Translations under genes and position numbers: made by a program
From: Candidatus Electrothrix aestuarii
GTDB taxonomy: Bacteria; Desulfobacterota; Desulfobulbia; Desulfobulbales; Desulfobulbaceae
Length of the DNA: 64,000 bases
Assembly (NCBI GenBank): GCA_032595685.2
Contig: CP159373.1
Span: 3,499,907-3,563,906 of the forward strand
Direction: 5' to 3'
Notes under the pieces: model-generated
What the model saw: only the letters and a program-made list of their open reading frames with translations
Database searches by the model: none
What the model was told of the DNA's origin: nothing
Part shown: piece by piece, positions 8,578-17,798 of the stretch
Numbering within the stretch: position 1 is the first letter of the stretch
Layout: each line of letters begins with the position of its first letter

Positions 8578-10446
8578 ATGAAATTTATTTTTGACCTAGA
8601 CGGGACTATTACTGAAAAAGAAACACTCCCTGTTATTGCAGAATATTTTAATATTGAAAATGAAATAAAAAAAATGACAGAAATGACAGTCAAAGGAGAT
8701 ATCCCTTTTATTGAAAGTTTTATTAAAAGAGTACAGATTTTAGGCAAGTTTTCTGTTGAAAAAATTTCAAATCTTCTATCTGATATACCACTTGACAGTA
8801 AAATTGTGGATTTTATTTACAATAATAAAGAGAATTGCATTGTTGCAACCGGGAATTTTGAAGGATGGATTGATAAGCTAGCAGAGAAAATAGGATGCGC
8901 CTTTTTTTCCTCGGAAGGATTTGTAAATAAAAACAATCATGTTTCTTTAACAAAAATTCTAAAAAAAGAAGATGTCGTGTCATATTTTCAGTCGATAGGG
9001 GAATTTGTTATTTATATTGGGGATGGAAACAATGACTCTGAAGCAATGAGGCGTGCTAATATTTCTATAGCTTGCGGTACTGTTCATTATCCAGCAAATT
9101 CTGTTCTAGCATCTGCTGACTTTGCTGTATTTGATAGCAATGCCTTAGTTAGACTACTCAATCAGATAATAACTGATATGCCTGGATACTCAGTTGTTAT
9201 TAGTTGTGCAGGTGTAGGATCTAGACTTGGGCTAGGGCAAACAAAGTCGTTAATTCGTTTTTACGGAAAGCCATTAATACATTATCAGTTGGAATATTTC
9301 ATTGAAGTCAATGATTTAAGAATCGTTGTTGGTTATCAGGCTAAAGATATGATTGAATCTGTGCTCTTAAAGAGAAAAGATGTTATTTTTGTTTTTAATC
9401 ATGATTATTTTCATACGAACACCGGGACAAGTCTTTATCTTGGTTCAAGATATGCAAATGAATATGTTATTGCCTGGGATGGTGATTTATTAGTTCATCC
9501 TGATGATATAAGAAAATGCCTTGCAAAAAAATCAGAGTATATAGGGTGCTGTGTTCCAACAACAGAAGATGCTGTTTATGTAAGAACTAACGAGAAAAAT
9601 TTGGTAACTGCTTTTTCTAGAGAATCAGGCGATTTTGAATGGTCTGGCCCTGCCTGCATAAAAAGAAATAGTATAAGATATATATCTGGCTATGTATACT
9701 CGATTATTGAACAGATATTACCTATCCCTATTCTTAAAATAACTGCTCAGGATATTGATACCTATGGAGACTACGAAAATGCTCTAAAATTTATCAGAGA
9801 TTATTATTTAGGTAACAATGCTATAGATTGCTATTATAATGCTCTTGCTGAAAAAATTTCTTCTCCGCTTGAAACTAGAAATCAAGCTAGAGATTCAAGC
9901 TATTATGATATCTCTCTTGTTAAGAGGTTTTCAGGTGATAAATTATCTCTTCTGGATCTTGGGGCAGGAACAGGGCTTTTAGTAAATAAATTGATTGATA
10001 GTTTCAGATCAATTACCGTATTAGAAAAGCAAAAGAAATTCAGTCATTTTATAATAAATTCAGAAAAAATTACCATAATAAATGGTGACTTGCTAGAATT
10101 TTCTTTCCTTGAGAAATATGATATTGTAACAATGTTTGGATTGATGAATTACTTTAACTCTAGCGAGAGTGAATATATTTATCGAAAAATATTTAATGAT
10201 GCTCTGAAAAAAGGGGGGAAATTGATCGTTAAACATCAAATGGGAATAGAAGAGGATGTTGTTGTAAATGGTTATTCTGAGGAGCTGCGGACAGATTACT
10301 ACTCTGAGTACCGATCATTGAACAACGAGATAAAGTTAATTGAGCAAGCAGGACTGACTGTGATAGATACCGTAGATATTTATCCACCTGATTACAATAG
10401 GTGGCCAACCACGCATTTTTACGCTTTAATTTGTGAAGCTGCATGA
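8578..10446 (+). CDS. Triple fusion: HAD phosphatase - nucleotidyltransferase - SAM methyltransferase
   Basis: 622 aa with three recognisable domains. Residues 1-200 are a SerB-like HAD phosphatase: FDLDGT (nucleophile D6, D8) and GDGNNDSEAMRRA near 148, the Mg2+ motif. Residues about 205-425 are a sugar-phosphate/choline-phosphate type NTP transferase: CAGVGSRLGLGQTKSL near 209 is the nucleotide-binding loop, then WDGDLLVHPDD and a late DTYGDYENA. Residues about 440-620 are a class I methyltransferase with LLDLGAGTGLL near 457. Its end overlaps the flippase start by 4 bp (ATGA), so it belongs to the operon. I infer that it makes a nucleotide-activated, methylated small group for the polysaccharide; the substrate is unknown. 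Confidence 0.75.
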   Translation: MKFIFDLDGTITEKETLPVIAEYFNIENEIKKMTEMTVKGDIPFIESFIKRVQILGKFSVEKISNLLSDIPLDSKIVDFIYNNKENCIVATGNFEGWIDKLAEKIGCAFFSSEGFVNKNNHVSLTKILKKEDVVSYFQSIGEFVIYIGDGNNDSEAMRRANISIACGTVHYPANSVLASADFAVFDSNALVRLLNQIITDMPGYSVVISCAGVGSRLGLGQTKSLIRFYGKPLIHYQLEYFIEVNDLRIVVGYQAKDMIESVLLKRKDVIFVFNHDYFHTNTGTSLYLGSRYANEYVIAWDGDLLVHPDDIRKCLAKKSEYIGCCVPTTEDAVYVRTNEKNLVTAFSRESGDFEWSGPACIKRNSIRYISGYVYSIIEQILPIPILKITAQDIDTYGDYENALKFIRDYYLGNNAIDCYYNALAEKISSPLETRNQARDSSYYDISLVKRFSGDKLSLLDLGAGTGLLVNKLIDSFRSITVLEKQKKFSHFIINSEKITIINGDLLEFSFLEKYDIVTMFGLMNYFNSSESEYIYRKIFNDALKKGGKLIVKHQMGIEEDVVVNGYSEELRTDYYSEYRSLNNEIKLIEQAGLTVIDTVDIYPPDYNRWPTTHFYALICEAA

Positions 10447-11870
10447 AGCTCAAAGAGCTGGTCATTAAAGGAGTATTGTGGAATTTTTCTGATAAAATTT
10501 TTAATCAATTCGGAACGTTTTTAGTAACAATATACTTATCTCGAATTCTTACTCCGGGTGATTTTGGTTTAGTTGGTTTACTTACTGTATTTATTGCTAT
10601 TTCCAATATTGTCATAGATGGTGGATTTTATCAAGCTCTTGTACAAAAAAGCCACCATTTAAAAGATATTGAAACTTCGACAGTTTTTTGGAGTAATTTA
10701 TCAATTTCTTTTTTTTTATATATATTTCTTTTTTTTATTTCTCCTTATCTTGCTGTTTTTTTTAAAGAACCAGAGCTGTCATCGACGGCTAGAGTTTTAT
10801 TTGTCGTTATTATTATCAATTCATATTCAATTGCAGCAAAAGCCAAACTTGCAATACTTGTCGATTTTAAAAGCCAAGCGATTGCTAATATTTCAGGAAC
10901 ATTTGTCGGCTCAATAGTAGCTATTATAGCAGCAAACAATGGGCTTGGGTTCTGGTCTATCGTTCTGTTAGCATTAGTTAAATCTTTTATAACAACCATT
11001 GTAATGTGTAGACTTTCATTTTGGAAGCCTAAAATGGAATTTTCTATAATTGCGTTTAGAGAGCTATTTAAATTTGGATCAAATTTAATGATATCGGGGC
11101 TTGTTGCAACGTTAGTTAGCAATTTATACTTAGTTGTAATAGCTAAATACTTTAATACAGATCAAGCTGGTTATTTTATTCAAGCTTCTAATATTACAAA
11201 TGCTCTGTCAGGAATACTGTCATCAGTAATACAGGGGGTTAGTTATCCGATACTGACCTCACTCAATAATCAGCCTAGCAGAATGATCTTAATATATAAA
11301 AAATTAATTGAGGTGACGGCACTTTTTTCTTTTCCTGTTATGTTTGGATTCGCAGTGGTAGCCGAAGATTTCACGCAAATTTTTCTTGGAGAAAAGTGGG
11401 CACCAATAGTACCATTGTTGTCTTTTATGGCATTTGCTAGAATTGTGACTCCTATTAGCTCAATAAACATGAACATATTAAATGCAGTGGGGAGGTCAGA
11501 CCTATTTTTATTAATTGATATATCAAAGCTTCCTTTAACGTTGTCTGTTCTATTTTTTGTTTTACCATATGGAATAAAAGCTGTCGCAGGAGCTATGATA
11601 TTTACCTCTTTTATTGCTTTTTTTATTAATTCTTATTTTCCGGGGAAAATGTTTAGTTTTGGCCCTATAAAACAAATCGAATTATTTTTAAAATATATAT
11701 TATCTTCAGTTGTAATGATAGCTGTTGTTAATATTGTGAATTTAGAATTTGAAATAATATTATTTTTCATGAAAATTTTCACAGGATTTTTTATATATAC
11801 TAGCATGTTGCTTTTGTTTAAAGAGAAGTATATCATTAGCGTTATAAGAAAAGTAAAAAAATATATATGA
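10443..11870 (+). CDS. O-antigen/polysaccharide flippase, WzxC-type (MOP superfamily)
   Basis: 475 aa with about a dozen hydrophobic helices spread over the whole length. The N-terminus ([18 protein letters not shown]...[15 protein letters not shown]) is typical of WzxC/colanic-acid type exporters, followed by FAIGYFNTDQ-like [16 protein letters not shown] in the middle. It would move the undecaprenyl-linked repeat unit across the inner membrane. It starts in the stop of the fusion gene and ends in the start of fdtB (4-bp ATGA overlaps on both sides), showing tight translational coupling. No polymerase (Wzy) was recognised in the window, so the polymer may be completed by genes elsewhere. Confidence 0.85.
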   Translation: MKLKELVIKGVLWNFSDKIFNQFGTFLVTIYLSRILTPGDFGLVGLLTVFIAISNIVIDGGFYQALVQKSHHLKDIETSTVFWSNLSISFFLYIFLFFISPYLAVFFKEPELSSTARVLFVVIIINSYSIAAKAKLAILVDFKSQAIANISGTFVGSIVAIIAANNGLGFWSIVLLALVKSFITTIVMCRLSFWKPKMEFSIIAFRELFKFGSNLMISGLVATLVSNLYLVVIAKYFNTDQAGYFIQASNITNALSGILSSVIQGVSYPILTSLNNQPSRMILIYKKLIEVTALFSFPVMFGFAVVAEDFTQIFLGEKWAPIVPLLSFMAFARIVTPISSINMNILNAVGRSDLFLLIDISKLPLTLSVLFFVLPYGIKAVAGAMIFTSFIAFFINSYFPGKMFSFGPIKQIELFLKYILSSVVMIAVVNIVNLEFEIILFFMKIFTGFFIYTSMLLLFKEKYIISVIRKVKKYI

Positions 11871-12973
11871 AGATACCATTTCTTGATTTAAATGCTGCGT
11901 ACCTCGAATTGCAAAGTGAAATTGAGTCTGCAGTTATTAATTCACTGCAATCAGGACGATATATTCTCGGGCCAGATGTCGAAAAATTCGAAAAAAATTT
12001 TGCAACCTATTGTGAGACAGCATATTGCATTGGCGTTGGAAATGGTCTTGATGCATTGACACTTGCTTTGCTGGCTATGGATGTGGAGGAGGGGGATGAA
12101 GTTATCGTACCAAGCAATACTTTTATTGCAACATGGCTTGCAGTTAGTCGATGCGGTGCAATACCTGTACCGGTTGAACCTAATGAAGACACGTACTGTA
12201 TTGAAGCAGGTAATGTGGAAAATGCAGTTACTTCAAAGACTAAGGCTGTTGTCCCAGTTCATCTTTATGGACATCCGGTCAATATGGATTCTTTATTAAC
12301 TGTTGCAAAAAAATATAACCTACGTGTGTTGGAAGATGCTGCCCAAGCTCATGGGGCTTGCTATAAAGGAAAACGCATTGGTGGTCATGGCGATGCTGCT
12401 GCTTGGAGTTTTTATCCCGGAAAAAATTTAGGGGCTCTTGGTGATGCAGGTGGAGTTACAACGAATGATACCGAATTGGCAGAAAAAATTAAGGCATTAC
12501 GTAACTACGGGTCAAAAAAAAAATATGTACATCAATTTCAAGGATACAATAGTCGTCTTGATTCCATACAAGCAGCTGTGTTAAGTGTAAAGCTAAGATA
12601 TCTTGATAGATGGAATGCAAGAAGAATAAAAAAAGCTGAGCGTTACCATGAAACATTGATTGGAACCGAATTAAAGTTACCCTCTGTTCAATATAAATGG
12701 GCATCTCCTGTTTGGCATCAATATGTAGTACGTTCAACTCATCGTAACAAGCTCCGATCATATCTATCTGAGCATGGGATAGATACGATTGTGCATTACC
12801 CGATACCTCCCCATCTCCAACAAGCGTACAAGAATGACGGTTATTATAAGCGTGGAGAGTTGTTGGCGACTGAGGAAATGGCAAACGAGGTATTGAGTTT
12901 ACCTATTGGGCCACATCTTTCTGAAAAATATCAGGAGCACATTATAAAAGCTTTGTTAGATTTTTATTTGTAA
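11867..12973 (+). CDS. fdtB: dTDP-3-amino-3,6-dideoxyhexose transaminase (DegT/DnrJ/EryC1/StrS)
   Basis: 368-aa PLP-dependent sugar aminotransferase of normal length. It starts [16 protein letters not shown], as FdtB/QdtB enzymes do. [12 protein letters not shown] binds phosphate, [13 protein letters not shown] carries the PLP-ring Asp, and [15 protein letters not shown] holds the Schiff-base Lys, followed by [18 protein letters not shown]. It would aminate the 3-keto sugar made by FdtA with glutamate, giving the substrate of FdtC. The rmlA and rmlB genes needed for the dTDP-4-keto-6-deoxyglucose precursor are not in the window. It overlaps the flippase gene by 4 bp. Confidence 0.88.
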   Translation: MKIPFLDLNAAYLELQSEIESAVINSLQSGRYILGPDVEKFEKNFATYCETAYCIGVGNGLDALTLALLAMDVEEGDEVIVPSNTFIATWLAVSRCGAIPVPVEPNEDTYCIEAGNVENAVTSKTKAVVPVHLYGHPVNMDSLLTVAKKYNLRVLEDAAQAHGACYKGKRIGGHGDAAAWSFYPGKNLGALGDAGGVTTNDTELAEKIKALRNYGSKKKYVHQFQGYNSRLDSIQAAVLSVKLRYLDRWNARRIKKAERYHETLIGTELKLPSVQYKWASPVWHQYVVRSTHRNKLRSYLSEHGIDTIVHYPIPPHLQQAYKNDGYYKRGELLATEEMANEVLSLPIGPHLSEKYQEHIIKALLDFYL

Positions 12974-13056
12974 TTTTTTTAATAAAAACGTATAGTAGGC
13001 CGTTTTGGTCGCTTGGCCTCCTGAGACGGGATGACGAGATATTACCGCAAAGATCT

Positions 13057-13989
13057 ATGATAAAAACACCGCTTGTCAGTATGGTGATTCCATCTTTTAA
13101 TCATGGCGCTTATATACAGACATGTATTGAATCTGTTATATGCCAGGATTATAGAAATATTGAGTTAATTATTATTGATGATGGTTCTACAGATGATTCT
13201 ATCGACCGGATAAGAGAAAAAATAACAGCATGCATGAACCGATTTACAAGGTTTGAATTTCGTAGCAGAAACAATAAGGGCGTGGCTGAAACTATTAACG
13301 AAGCAATTGACTGGGCAACAGGGAGTTATTTTGCTGCAATAGCTTCAGATGACCTGCTCCATCCTAATAAAACATCAATTCTTCTGCGAAATATTGATAA
13401 TGAGCAATCAGATGTTGTCGGTATATTTAGCAGTTGTGAGTTGATTAATCAAAATGGGGCTGTCGTCGGAAATCGCAGCTTTGCAACAAATTATCTGACA
13501 TTTAATGAAATTATAACTTGTAAATATAGTATTCCCGCATCAAGCCAGCTATTGCGTCTGGAAAAAGTGAGAGAGGTTGGTGGTTACCCCGCTCAACTAG
13601 GTATCGAAGACTGGTATATGTGGTTAGCTCTGACCAATAAGGGGTATAAATTAAAAATAATTTCTGATTTTTTAGTGCAATACCGACATCATGACGATAA
13701 TACGTCGAAGAATCCTTCAATAATGTTTGAAGCAAGAAAAATTATATTGTCTTCCTATAAGAACCATCCTCTTTACTTATATGCTATGGCTCTGGTGCAG
13801 GTTTCGGCTGCAATTGATTATTCTGCCTTTGCAAAAAAAAAATCTTTTAGGCATCTTATTCATGCTGTTAAGTCGGATTGGAACGTGTTATTAACAAATC
13901 AATTTTTAGTAGCCGTTCTTATGTTTTTTTTACCAGCCTTCTCTATAAAACGTTTAGTAGAAATCTGGAGACGTATCAGTTTGCTTTGA
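13057..13989 (+). CDS. Family 2 glycosyltransferase
   Basis: 310 aa. GT-A domain: VSMVIPSFNHGAYIQTCIES, then IIIDDGSTDDSID, the donor-binding AIASDDLLHPNK with the DxD-like SDD, and a GIEDWYMWLAL motif where this family usually has the ED catalytic pair. A hydrophobic stretch near the C-terminus (NQFLVAVLMFFLPAFSI) suggests membrane association. It is the last gene of the polysaccharide operon, 83 bp after fdtB. The intervening gap contains a weak AGGCC/GGCCT hairpin. It probably adds one residue of the repeat unit; the sugar is unknown. Confidence 0.82.
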   Translation: MIKTPLVSMVIPSFNHGAYIQTCIESVICQDYRNIELIIIDDGSTDDSIDRIREKITACMNRFTRFEFRSRNNKGVAETINEAIDWATGSYFAAIASDDLLHPNKTSILLRNIDNEQSDVVGIFSSCELINQNGAVVGNRSFATNYLTFNEIITCKYSIPASSQLLRLEKVREVGGYPAQLGIEDWYMWLALTNKGYKLKIISDFLVQYRHHDDNTSKNPSIMFEARKIILSSYKNHPLYLYAMALVQVSAAIDYSAFAKKKSFRHLIHAVKSDWNVLLTNQFLVAVLMFFLPAFSIKRLVEIWRRISLL

Positions 13990-14037
13990 ACCAACCCAAA
14001 CGGTTATTTTTTTAGAAATCGAAAAAAAAATTATTAC

Positions 14038-15570
14038 ATGCTCTCCAAAACACTCAGCGGTGCCGTCGCGGGTGTCGACGGTCTTATAGTTCGTGTGGAA
14101 GTTGATCTGGCCTTGGGGCTGCCCGGTTTTTTCACGGTTGGGCTGGCTGAGGGAGCAGTACGTGAATCCAAGGATCGGGTAAAAGCGGCAATAAAAAACT
14201 CGGGCTATGAGTTTCCATCACGCAGGATAACGGTGAACCTGGCCCCGGCAGCGGTGAAAAAGGAAGGAGCAGGCTATGATTTGCCCATTGCCTTAGGCAT
14301 CCTTGCTGCCTCGGGTTCCTTGACCTGTCCTGAGCTGGAGGAGACCGCTGTTGTCGGAGAGCTTTCCCTTGACGGTGCTGTTCGACCGGTCCGTGGTGTT
14401 CTTCCTATGGTGTTGGAAGCAAGGCAGCATAGAATTAAGCGTTTTCTGGTTCCTGCGGATAATGCCCACGAGGCGGCAGTGGTTAGCGGCATTGAGATCA
14501 TTGCGGTGCAAAGCCTGCGGCAGGCCGTGGACTTTCTTGCCGGACAACAGAGTATTGCACCGTCTCGAACCGACGTGCAGGCCTTATTTTCCAGACGGAA
14601 TCAATACTCCGTGGATTTTTCAGAGGTGCGCGGGCAGGAACATGCCAAACGTTCCTTTGAGGTGGCAGCAGCTGGGGGGCATAACATCTTGCTCAGCGGA
14701 GTTCCCGGCACTGGCAAGACCATGATGGCCCGGAGGCTACCCACTATCCTGCCGGATCTTTGTCTGGAAGAGGCACTGGAAACCACCAAGATCTATTCAA
14801 CCACAGGCCTACTCCCAGAGGATATGCCCCTGCTGGTGACTCGTCCCTTTCGCACCCCTCATCATACAATTTCCGATGCAGGTCTGATCGGTGGTGGAAG
14901 AATTCCCCGCCCTGGCGAGGTCTCCTTAGCCCATAACGGCGTCTTGTTTCTTGACGAGATGCCGGAATTCCGCAAGCATGTTCTGGAGGTTATGCGCCAG
15001 CCTTTGGAGGATGGAGTGGTGACCATTGCTAGAGCAGCAGCCAGTCTTCGCTTCCCAGCAAATTTTATGCTGGTCGCTGCTATGAATCCCTGCCCCTGCG
15101 GTTTTCTCGGTGATAAGGTGAAAAAATGCACCTGTACACCGATCCAGGTTCAACGCTATCGCGGTCAGCTTTCAGGTCCTCTGCTGGATCGCATTGATAT
15201 GCATGTGGAGGTTCCTCCTGTGCAGGTAGAGGAGATCAGCACCCAGAAGCCTGGGGAGTCTTCTGAACAAATCCGTGCCAGGGTTAATACCGCGCGTAGG
15301 GTACAGCAAAAACGTTTTGCTGCGGTGTCGTTTATCAACTGCAATGCGCAAATGGGCTCCCGGCAAATTGAAAAATTTTGCCCCTTAGATCAGCAGGGAA
15401 AGACTCTTCTCAATAATGCAATTGACCGACTCGGCCTGTCTGCACGGGCTTATCATCGGATCATAAAGATTTCTCGTACCATTGCCGATCTTGCCGGAGC
15501 TGAGCAAATTGATGTCGCGCATGTTGCTGAGGCTGTGCAGTATCGGCGGCAGCAGTTTGATGTAGGGTGA
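14038..15570 (+). CDS. YifB/ComM-family Mg-chelatase-like AAA+ ATPase
   Basis: 510 aa, the normal length. The N-terminal ChlI-like domain (residues about 20-140) starts MLSKTLSGAVAGVDGLIV and contains LAPAAVKKEGAGYDLPIA. The central AAA+ domain has Walker A GVPGTGKTMMARRLP near 221 and Walker B VLFLDEMPEF. The zinc-type AAMNPCPCGFLGD with paired Cys follows, then a C-terminal Mg_chelatase region (LSARAYHRIIKISRTIADL). In competent bacteria ComM is a hexameric helicase that promotes branch migration during transformation; the role elsewhere is less clear. The gene is GC-richer than the preceding cluster, marking the return to core genome. Confidence 0.92.
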   Translation: MLSKTLSGAVAGVDGLIVRVEVDLALGLPGFFTVGLAEGAVRESKDRVKAAIKNSGYEFPSRRITVNLAPAAVKKEGAGYDLPIALGILAASGSLTCPELEETAVVGELSLDGAVRPVRGVLPMVLEARQHRIKRFLVPADNAHEAAVVSGIEIIAVQSLRQAVDFLAGQQSIAPSRTDVQALFSRRNQYSVDFSEVRGQEHAKRSFEVAAAGGHNILLSGVPGTGKTMMARRLPTILPDLCLEEALETTKIYSTTGLLPEDMPLLVTRPFRTPHHTISDAGLIGGGRIPRPGEVSLAHNGVLFLDEMPEFRKHVLEVMRQPLEDGVVTIARAAASLRFPANFMLVAAMNPCPCGFLGDKVKKCTCTPIQVQRYRGQLSGPLLDRIDMHVEVPPVQVEEISTQKPGESSEQIRARVNTARRVQQKRFAAVSFINCNAQMGSRQIEKFCPLDQQGKTLLNNAIDRLGLSARAYHRIIKISRTIADLAGAEQIDVAHVAEAVQYRRQQFDVG

Positions 15571-15598
15571 GACGGAAGTCTCTTCTTTAAGAGGATTC

Positions 15599-16330
15599 CT
15601 ATTGCATTGCTCTCAGAAGCTGCAACTGCGCCAGCAAAGCGACAACAGCTGTATCTACATGAAGAATTCTGTTTCCCATAGAGAATCCTGAAAATCCCTG
15701 CTCAAGGAAATTTTCCACCTCAAAATCATTCCATCCACCCTCCGGGCCAATTGCCAGCAAGATTTTTTCCTCTTTTTGTAAAGTAGGAGAGATCTGCGGA
15801 AGCATTTTTTTTATTCCAGGGTGGGCAAGTACACCATAGCCCCCCAAGGTGGGAAGAACATCCTGGACAAAGGGCTTGAAGCGCTGATGAATTGTAACTT
15901 CCGGCAAGCGAGTATCCACTGCTTGACTAAGCCCTTCCAAGAGAAGCTCCCGAATTTTTGCAGGCTCCAATACCGGGGTTTGAAAAAAAGATTTTTCCAC
16001 CTTGGCTGATCTGATCAGATGAAGCCGACGTACCCCCAGGACGGTTGCCTGCTTCAGAATGCGTTGAAGCATGATCGGGCGGGGAAGGGCAAGGATAAGT
16101 TCAATATCAGGAGGCGAGGATGGGAGGTTCTCCAGCTGGACCTGCAATTCCACTTCCTTATTCTCCATACGGATAATCTTTCCCCGGCCCATATTGCCAT
16201 CCACCATGCCAACTCGCAGGCTCTCTCCCGTGCTCAACTTAAGGACGGTCCGGATATGTTTCTCCCTGTGATCTTTCAGGACTACGTGGTTTTCATGTAA
16301 CTCGTGTTGCTCGAAAAGAAGAAGATTCAT
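15599..16330 (-). CDS. rsmE: 16S rRNA (uracil-1498-N3)-methyltransferase
   Basis: 243-aa SPOUT-class methyltransferase that methylates U1498 of 16S rRNA with SAM. An N-terminal PUA-like domain (residues 1-70: KDHREKHIRTVLKLSTGE) precedes the knotted SPOUT domain, where ILALPRPIMLQRILKQATVLGV, LLAIGPEGGWNDFE and MGNRILHVDTAVVAL form the SAM-binding trefoil knot. The usual family motif is LGxRILRxETA; here it is MGNRILHVDTA, a mild variant. It converges with yifB and lies 33 bp downstream of the metallophosphoesterase gene on the same strand. Confidence 0.92.
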   Translation of the reverse strand: MNLLLFEQHELHENHVVLKDHREKHIRTVLKLSTGESLRVGMVDGNMGRGKIIRMENKEVELQVQLENLPSSPPDIELILALPRPIMLQRILKQATVLGVRRLHLIRSAKVEKSFFQTPVLEPAKIRELLLEGLSQAVDTRLPEVTIHQRFKPFVQDVLPTLGGYGVLAHPGIKKMLPQISPTLQKEEKILLAIGPEGGWNDFEVENFLEQGFSGFSMGNRILHVDTAVVALLAQLQLLRAMQ

Positions 16331-16363
16331 GTGTGTTTTTGAAAAATGATGAAAAGAATCTGA

Positions 16364-17617
16364 TCAACTCAGAATAAACTTGGTGATTTCCTTAGAGGTC
16401 CCAAGCCGCATGGGCGGTCCCCAGTAGCCTGTGCCTTGGCTGACGTAAAGAAGCGTCTTGTCATGTCGGTAAAACCCCTTGAGGTAAGGCTGTTGTATCG
16501 GGGTAAGGTACATAAAAGGCCAGATTTGCCCATCATGCATATGGCCAGAAAGAACCAGATCCACCCCATATTGGGAAGCTTCTTCAACAGCTCTCGGTTG
16601 ATGGGCCAGAAGAACCACAGCACTCGTTTTGCTGATACCACCTAAGGCTTTGTTGAAATCTGGAGCGTGTTCTTTACCGAATTTCCCTGCCTGATCATCA
16701 GTTACCCCAGCTAAGACGAACGCATCACTCCCTTGGCGGATTTCTATTCTGCTGTTGTTGAGGACAGTGATGCCAAGTCGCTCTATCTCGGGAAGCCACT
16801 TCTCCACGCCGCTGTAGTATTCGTGGTTTCCAGTCACAAAAAATACACCATGCGGAGCTTTCAGCTTGGCGAGAGGCGAGAGCTCACCTGCAAGCTCTTC
16901 TACTGTGCCATCCATTAAATCACCTGTTATAGCGACAAGATCTGGCTGGAGCTCATTGACAATCGCCACGATTTCCTCCAGCTCAGCACGCATGGACATT
17001 GCGCCGATATGAATATCAGATATCTGCACAAGAGAAAACCCCTTAAGTCCAGGAGGAAATCCTGTAAGTTTGATGGGGAATGTATTGACTGTAGGAGGAT
17101 CTATACATTTTTTTATGGCAAAGGCCGAGGTCCCAAACACCAGAACAGAGGCAGATGCGGCAAGAGATCGGGCCAGAAAGCGCCTTCGTTCTGGATCAGG
17201 AAGAGTTTGCTTTTTTGATGTGATACAACGTGTAGCCTTGAAAAGATTTTTTAGGATATCTGCGAACAGAAAAAAGAAGAAAAAGAGCATCAGTATCCCA
17301 AGCCAGAGATAGGCCAACCAGAGCAGGGGAAAGAGCTGATGAAAGGAAAAAAATTTTAACAGGAGACGGGACACTGGCAGGAGAAGAAAAAGGGCAAGAA
17401 CCGTAGCCGTGCCAAAGCGTTTGCCTGAGCGACTGAGGTCGGTATCTTTTACCATACGCCGCCAGAAGTAATAATGCATAAGAGCATGAACACCCAGAGC
17501 GACGGTAAAAAAAATGAGAAAGTAAAGCGTTGAGGAAGACATTCTGCTTGTTTTTGATTTTTTAATCTGCGGTTGCGCGGAAAAAAGCTGCGTTTTGTTT
17601 GAAAAGGGCCTTTTCAT
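16364..17617 (-). CDS. Membrane-anchored metallophosphoesterase (YaeI-like)
   Basis: 417 aa. Four hydrophobic segments occupy residues about 28-120, then a twin-arginine-like stretch (ERRRFLARSLAASASV), then a calcineurin-like phosphoesterase domain with the metal motifs QISDIHIGAMS, ITGDLMDG, VTGNHEYYSG, LLAHQPRAVE and LSGHMHDGQIWP. Relatives include YaeI, a UDP-2,3-diacylglucosamine-type or lipid phosphodiesterase, so the substrate may be membrane lipid. A second possible start is Met26 (17542), just before the first helix; neither has a strong ribosome site. Placing an internal Tat-like motif after several helices is unusual; it may simply be the basic cytoplasmic edge of a fifth helix. 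Confidence 0.85.
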   Translation of the reverse strand: MKRPFSNKTQLFSAQPQIKKSKTSRMSSSTLYFLIFFTVALGVHALMHYYFWRRMVKDTDLSRSGKRFGTATVLALFLLLPVSRLLLKFFSFHQLFPLLWLAYLWLGILMLFFFFFLFADILKNLFKATRCITSKKQTLPDPERRRFLARSLAASASVLVFGTSAFAIKKCIDPPTVNTFPIKLTGFPPGLKGFSLVQISDIHIGAMSMRAELEEIVAIVNELQPDLVAITGDLMDGTVEELAGELSPLAKLKAPHGVFFVTGNHEYYSGVEKWLPEIERLGITVLNNSRIEIRQGSDAFVLAGVTDDQAGKFGKEHAPDFNKALGGISKTSAVVLLAHQPRAVEEASQYGVDLVLSGHMHDGQIWPFMYLTPIQQPYLKGFYRHDKTLLYVSQGTGYWGPPMRLGTSKEITKFILS

Positions 17618-17690
17618 TATTCTACAGAAAACAGCATGGATAATCTATGATTCTGTGCGATTCTTCAAGTGTGGGAGAAATATATCTCTT

Positions 17691-17720
17691 TTGTTGTGGA
17701 ATCCTCCTTCATGCTATATA
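17691..17720 (+). promoter_or_regulatory. Possible sigma70 promoter of the TPR/LolB-like operon
   Basis: TTGTTG (17691-17696), an 18-bp spacer and TATATA (17715-17720), about 80 bp before the TPR lipoprotein start. The boxes are reasonable matches in an AT-rich divergent region, without experimental support. Confidence 0.4.
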
Positions 17721-17798
17721 AATAAATTTGTGCAAACCGCCGGTGCTTACTAAAGCAATCGGAACTCTCTCAGAACCAGCAGAGTTGGCAAGAAATCT

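Noticed and set aside
13989-14037. AACC...GGTT followed by a T-run as terminator of the polysaccharide operon
   Set aside because: Stem of only four base pairs; too weak to call.
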